Virus record (IMG/VR): IMGVR_UViG_3300035681_000038
Coordinates: 1 to 44,862 of that record
DNA from: a virus
Direction: 5' to 3' (one strand)
Length of the DNA stretch: 44,862 bases
This document shows, in pieces, positions 43,485 to 44,862 of this stretch (position 1 is the first letter of the stretch; every line of letters begins with the position of its first letter). Both the position numbers and the translations under genes were made by a program. The notes beneath the pieces were generated by a model. It was not told where the DNA came from, ran no database searches, and worked only from the letters and a program-made list of their open reading frames with translations.

Positions 43485-44531
43485 TTAGCTCATATAATAG
43501 CCATCAAAATATCCGTTGTGATAATCCATACTGGATTCAGAACGCATATTTGTGCCATAGTCAAGACCAGAAGAACGATCATTCTTTCCGTCCTTTGTTC
43601 CAGCAATATACTCTTGCTCAACAACGTCGCAATCATTCTGCTCAGAAGAGCAACTGCACGCACTATTGTCGCACAAATCGTCGTTGGAATCGCTGTAATC
43701 TTCCTCCGAGTCATAATCATCATTGTCGGGCTGGATTTCTTCTGCCTTGCTGGTATAAACAACCTTATCCAGTTCCTTGATTACGTCGTTGATTTCGGAC
43801 GCGACGGTGTATTCACACACACGCATCTTGGTATGACCCTCGTACTTGGGCACGCTGACCACATCCTTGGGGTTGACCTTGACGATGAGCAGGCGATTTC
43901 CGCCAGCAGCAGGAGCCTCGCCCTTCTTGAAATGACCATACTGAACAACATAGTCAAGAGCACCAACGTGCAGACCATTGCTACAATCAATACCATAGTT
44001 GTCGTCCACCATATTACGAGGCATCGAAACTACACCACCAATGCCATTGAAAAACTTGCCACTATAAATATCGGTATAGTTGCTACGAACCGCCTTATAG
44101 GCAAGGAAGCAACCATCATCGGTGATAGGCAGACCATAGTTCTCAAGGAACCAGTATGTTTCATCCACCGCACGCTTACTGGGATTCTGCATCAGGTTGT
44201 CAAGGAACTTGACCATATGGTCAAACTTGAAACCATCTGTCATCATCTTGAGAATGCGAGTGGTAAGTGTATTATGAATAGCAAAGCCATTATAGAAAAT
44301 CTCGCCATTCACCACCGAGACGGATTGGCCATAAGTAAAAGAAACTATAGCCTTGGCAATATTGACAAGATTATCAATATTAGAGAAATCACCAGCCTTG
44401 ATACTCTCAATGATCTTATTATAGTTGGGATGGTCAGTAGCCACAGTCAAACACTCGCCATTGAGATAGAGTGTGACGGAGCCATTTGTCTTGATGACAT
44501 ATGGAATAGTAGTATTGGTAGTAGTACTCAT
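43485..44531 (-). CDS. rIIB: rIIB-like protein, 348 aa
   Basis: Shares the T4 rIIB core: ENYGLPITDDGCFLAYKAVR, YTDIYSGKFFNGIGGVVSMP, RNMVDDNYGIDCSNGLHVGA (conserved CSxGLHVG) and LLIVKVNPKDVVSVP. T4 rIIA/rIIB form membrane-associated complexes that block lambda Rex exclusion. The C-terminus (about 270-348) is acidic and Ser/Cys-rich and probably disordered. It has its own promoter; the partial gene upstream (44591) may be rIIA. Confidence 0.88.
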   Translation of the reverse strand: MSTTTNTTIPYVIKTNGSVTLYLNGECLTVATDHPNYNKIIESIKAGDFSNIDNLVNIAKAIVSFTYGQSVSVVNGEIFYNGFAIHNTLTTRILKMMTDGFKFDHMVKFLDNLMQNPSKRAVDETYWFLENYGLPITDDGCFLAYKAVRSNYTDIYSGKFFNGIGGVVSMPRNMVDDNYGIDCSNGLHVGALDYVVQYGHFKKGEAPAAGGNRLLIVKVNPKDVVSVPKYEGHTKMRVCEYTVASEINDVIKELDKVVYTSKAEEIQPDNDDYDSEEDYSDSNDDLCDNSACSCSSEQNDCDVVEQEYIAGTKDGKNDRSSGLDYGTNMRSESSMDYHNGYFDGYYMS

Positions 44532-44555
44532 GATAGTTTTTATTTAACGGATATT

Positions 44556-44584
44556 ATATTATGTGGATTTTATTATTTTGTCAA
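44556..44584 (-). promoter_or_regulatory. Sigma70-like promoter of rIIB
   Basis: TTGACA (44579-44584), 17-bp spacer, TAATAT (44556-44561); leader about 17 nt without a Shine-Dalgarno sequence. Confidence 0.65.
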
Positions 44585-44590
44585 TAGATA

Positions 44591-44862
44591 TTATGACTTC
44601 TCATCAATAAAGTTGATGATGTTATATAAAGTCGCGATTTGATTAGAATAAGCAGGAATAGCATCAAGGATATTGAAGTACTTGTCATTGATGACAGTCT
44701 TGAACTCTTCAAGATTCATTGGCATAGCAGCGTGCTGCTTTTTCTTGACGCCAAGGAAATGAAGAAATGATGCAGTCGGAGATGTATTATACACCTTATG
44801 AAGATTGGTGTATGTACGAACAAACGTCATAAGCATATCACGAGTATTTTCATTCTTAATAT
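44591..44862 (-). CDS. Partial gene, C-terminus of a possible rIIA-like protein
   Basis: The frame is open to the right window edge, so the internal methionine at 44836 is probably not the start. The visible C-terminal 90 residues are helical (KNENTRDMLMTFVRTYTNLH, ending YNIINFIDEKS). Position directly upstream of rIIB is where T4-like phages place rIIA; the fragment itself shows no diagnostic motif. The call rests mainly on gene order. Confidence 0.5.
   Translation of the reverse strand, partial: IKNENTRDMLMTFVRTYTNLHKVYNTSPTASFLHFLGVKKKQHAAMPMNLEEFKTVINDKYFNILDAIPAYSNQIATLYNIINFIDEKS

Noticed and set aside
43455-44642. 395-aa plus-strand ORF opposite rIIB
   Set aside because: Hydrophobic antisense frame over a well-supported rIIB gene.

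Overview
The window looks like part of a large myovirus-type phage genome with a T4-like replication core. It carries a family B DNA polymerase, a gp45-type sliding clamp, a gp44-type clamp loader ATPase, an rIIB-like protein, two RNA ligases, a UV-damage endonuclease, a holin-like protein, homing-type endonucleases, 22 recognisable tRNA genes and a tmRNA. Most genes lie on the minus strand. The host is probably a Gram-negative bacterium with an exosortase system, perhaps a verrucomicrobial or planctomycetal lineage. That is inferred from a PEP-CTERM protein, a haemagglutinin-type (TPS) protein, Ig-like secreted proteins, a TorF-like outer-membrane barrel and a Tat-exported tyrosinase. The host is not proven.

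Layout. Positions 1-5000 hold small genes, an HNH nuclease, Rnl1-type RNA ligase, UvdE and an outer-membrane barrel. Positions 5049-5680 hold a tmRNA and an upstream structured RNA. Positions 5757-7245 are a rare plus-strand operon with a cyclic-phosphate-processing receiver domain, a metallophosphoesterase and a macro domain. Positions 7296-12232 hold Gly-rich and other virion-like proteins, a DnaQ-type exonuclease, the tyrosinase and Ig-like proteins. Positions 12312-15134 hold tRNAs, a GIY-YIG nuclease, the PEP-CTERM protein and a P-loop kinase. Positions 15185-17168 hold a glycosyltransferase and metallophosphoesterase pair that matches bacterial agt/plcP lipid remodelling genes. Positions 17247-19211 encode the TPS protein. 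Positions 20796-25567 are the main tRNA array, mixed with several unassigned structured RNAs and a putative ADP-ribosyltransferase. Positions 25575-31147 hold a membrane/holin pair, another structured RNA, a frameshifted glycine-zipper gene, a second RNA ligase and a long plus-strand operon. Positions 31205-37312 hold a ParB-like protein, a 2H phosphoesterase and the replisome. Positions 37398-42474 are a glycosylation operon next to a Thr/Pro-repeat protein. Positions 42493 to the end contain small proteins, rIIB and a partial upstream gene.

Regulation visible in the sequence. Many units start at TTGAC(A/T/G)-N16/17-TAnnnT promoters. At several early-type genes the -10 box ends only 6-9 nt before the ATG, so their mRNAs should be leaderless or nearly so. 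The transcripts that carry tRNA, tmRNA or structured RNA begin with a boxA-like element (T/CGTTCTTT...), as in host rRNA operons. Hairpin terminators close many units.

Themes. First, there is an RNA-maintenance kit of two ligases, a 2H phosphoesterase, a cPPRD protein, a macro domain and a near-complete tRNA set. Second, in the 23-25.5 kb tRNA array the D-loop/T-loop tertiary contacts (18:55, 19:56, 54:58) are altered in a coordinated way. This is the most unusual signal in the window. Third, there are cell-surface and lipid-modifying genes that are unusual for a phage.
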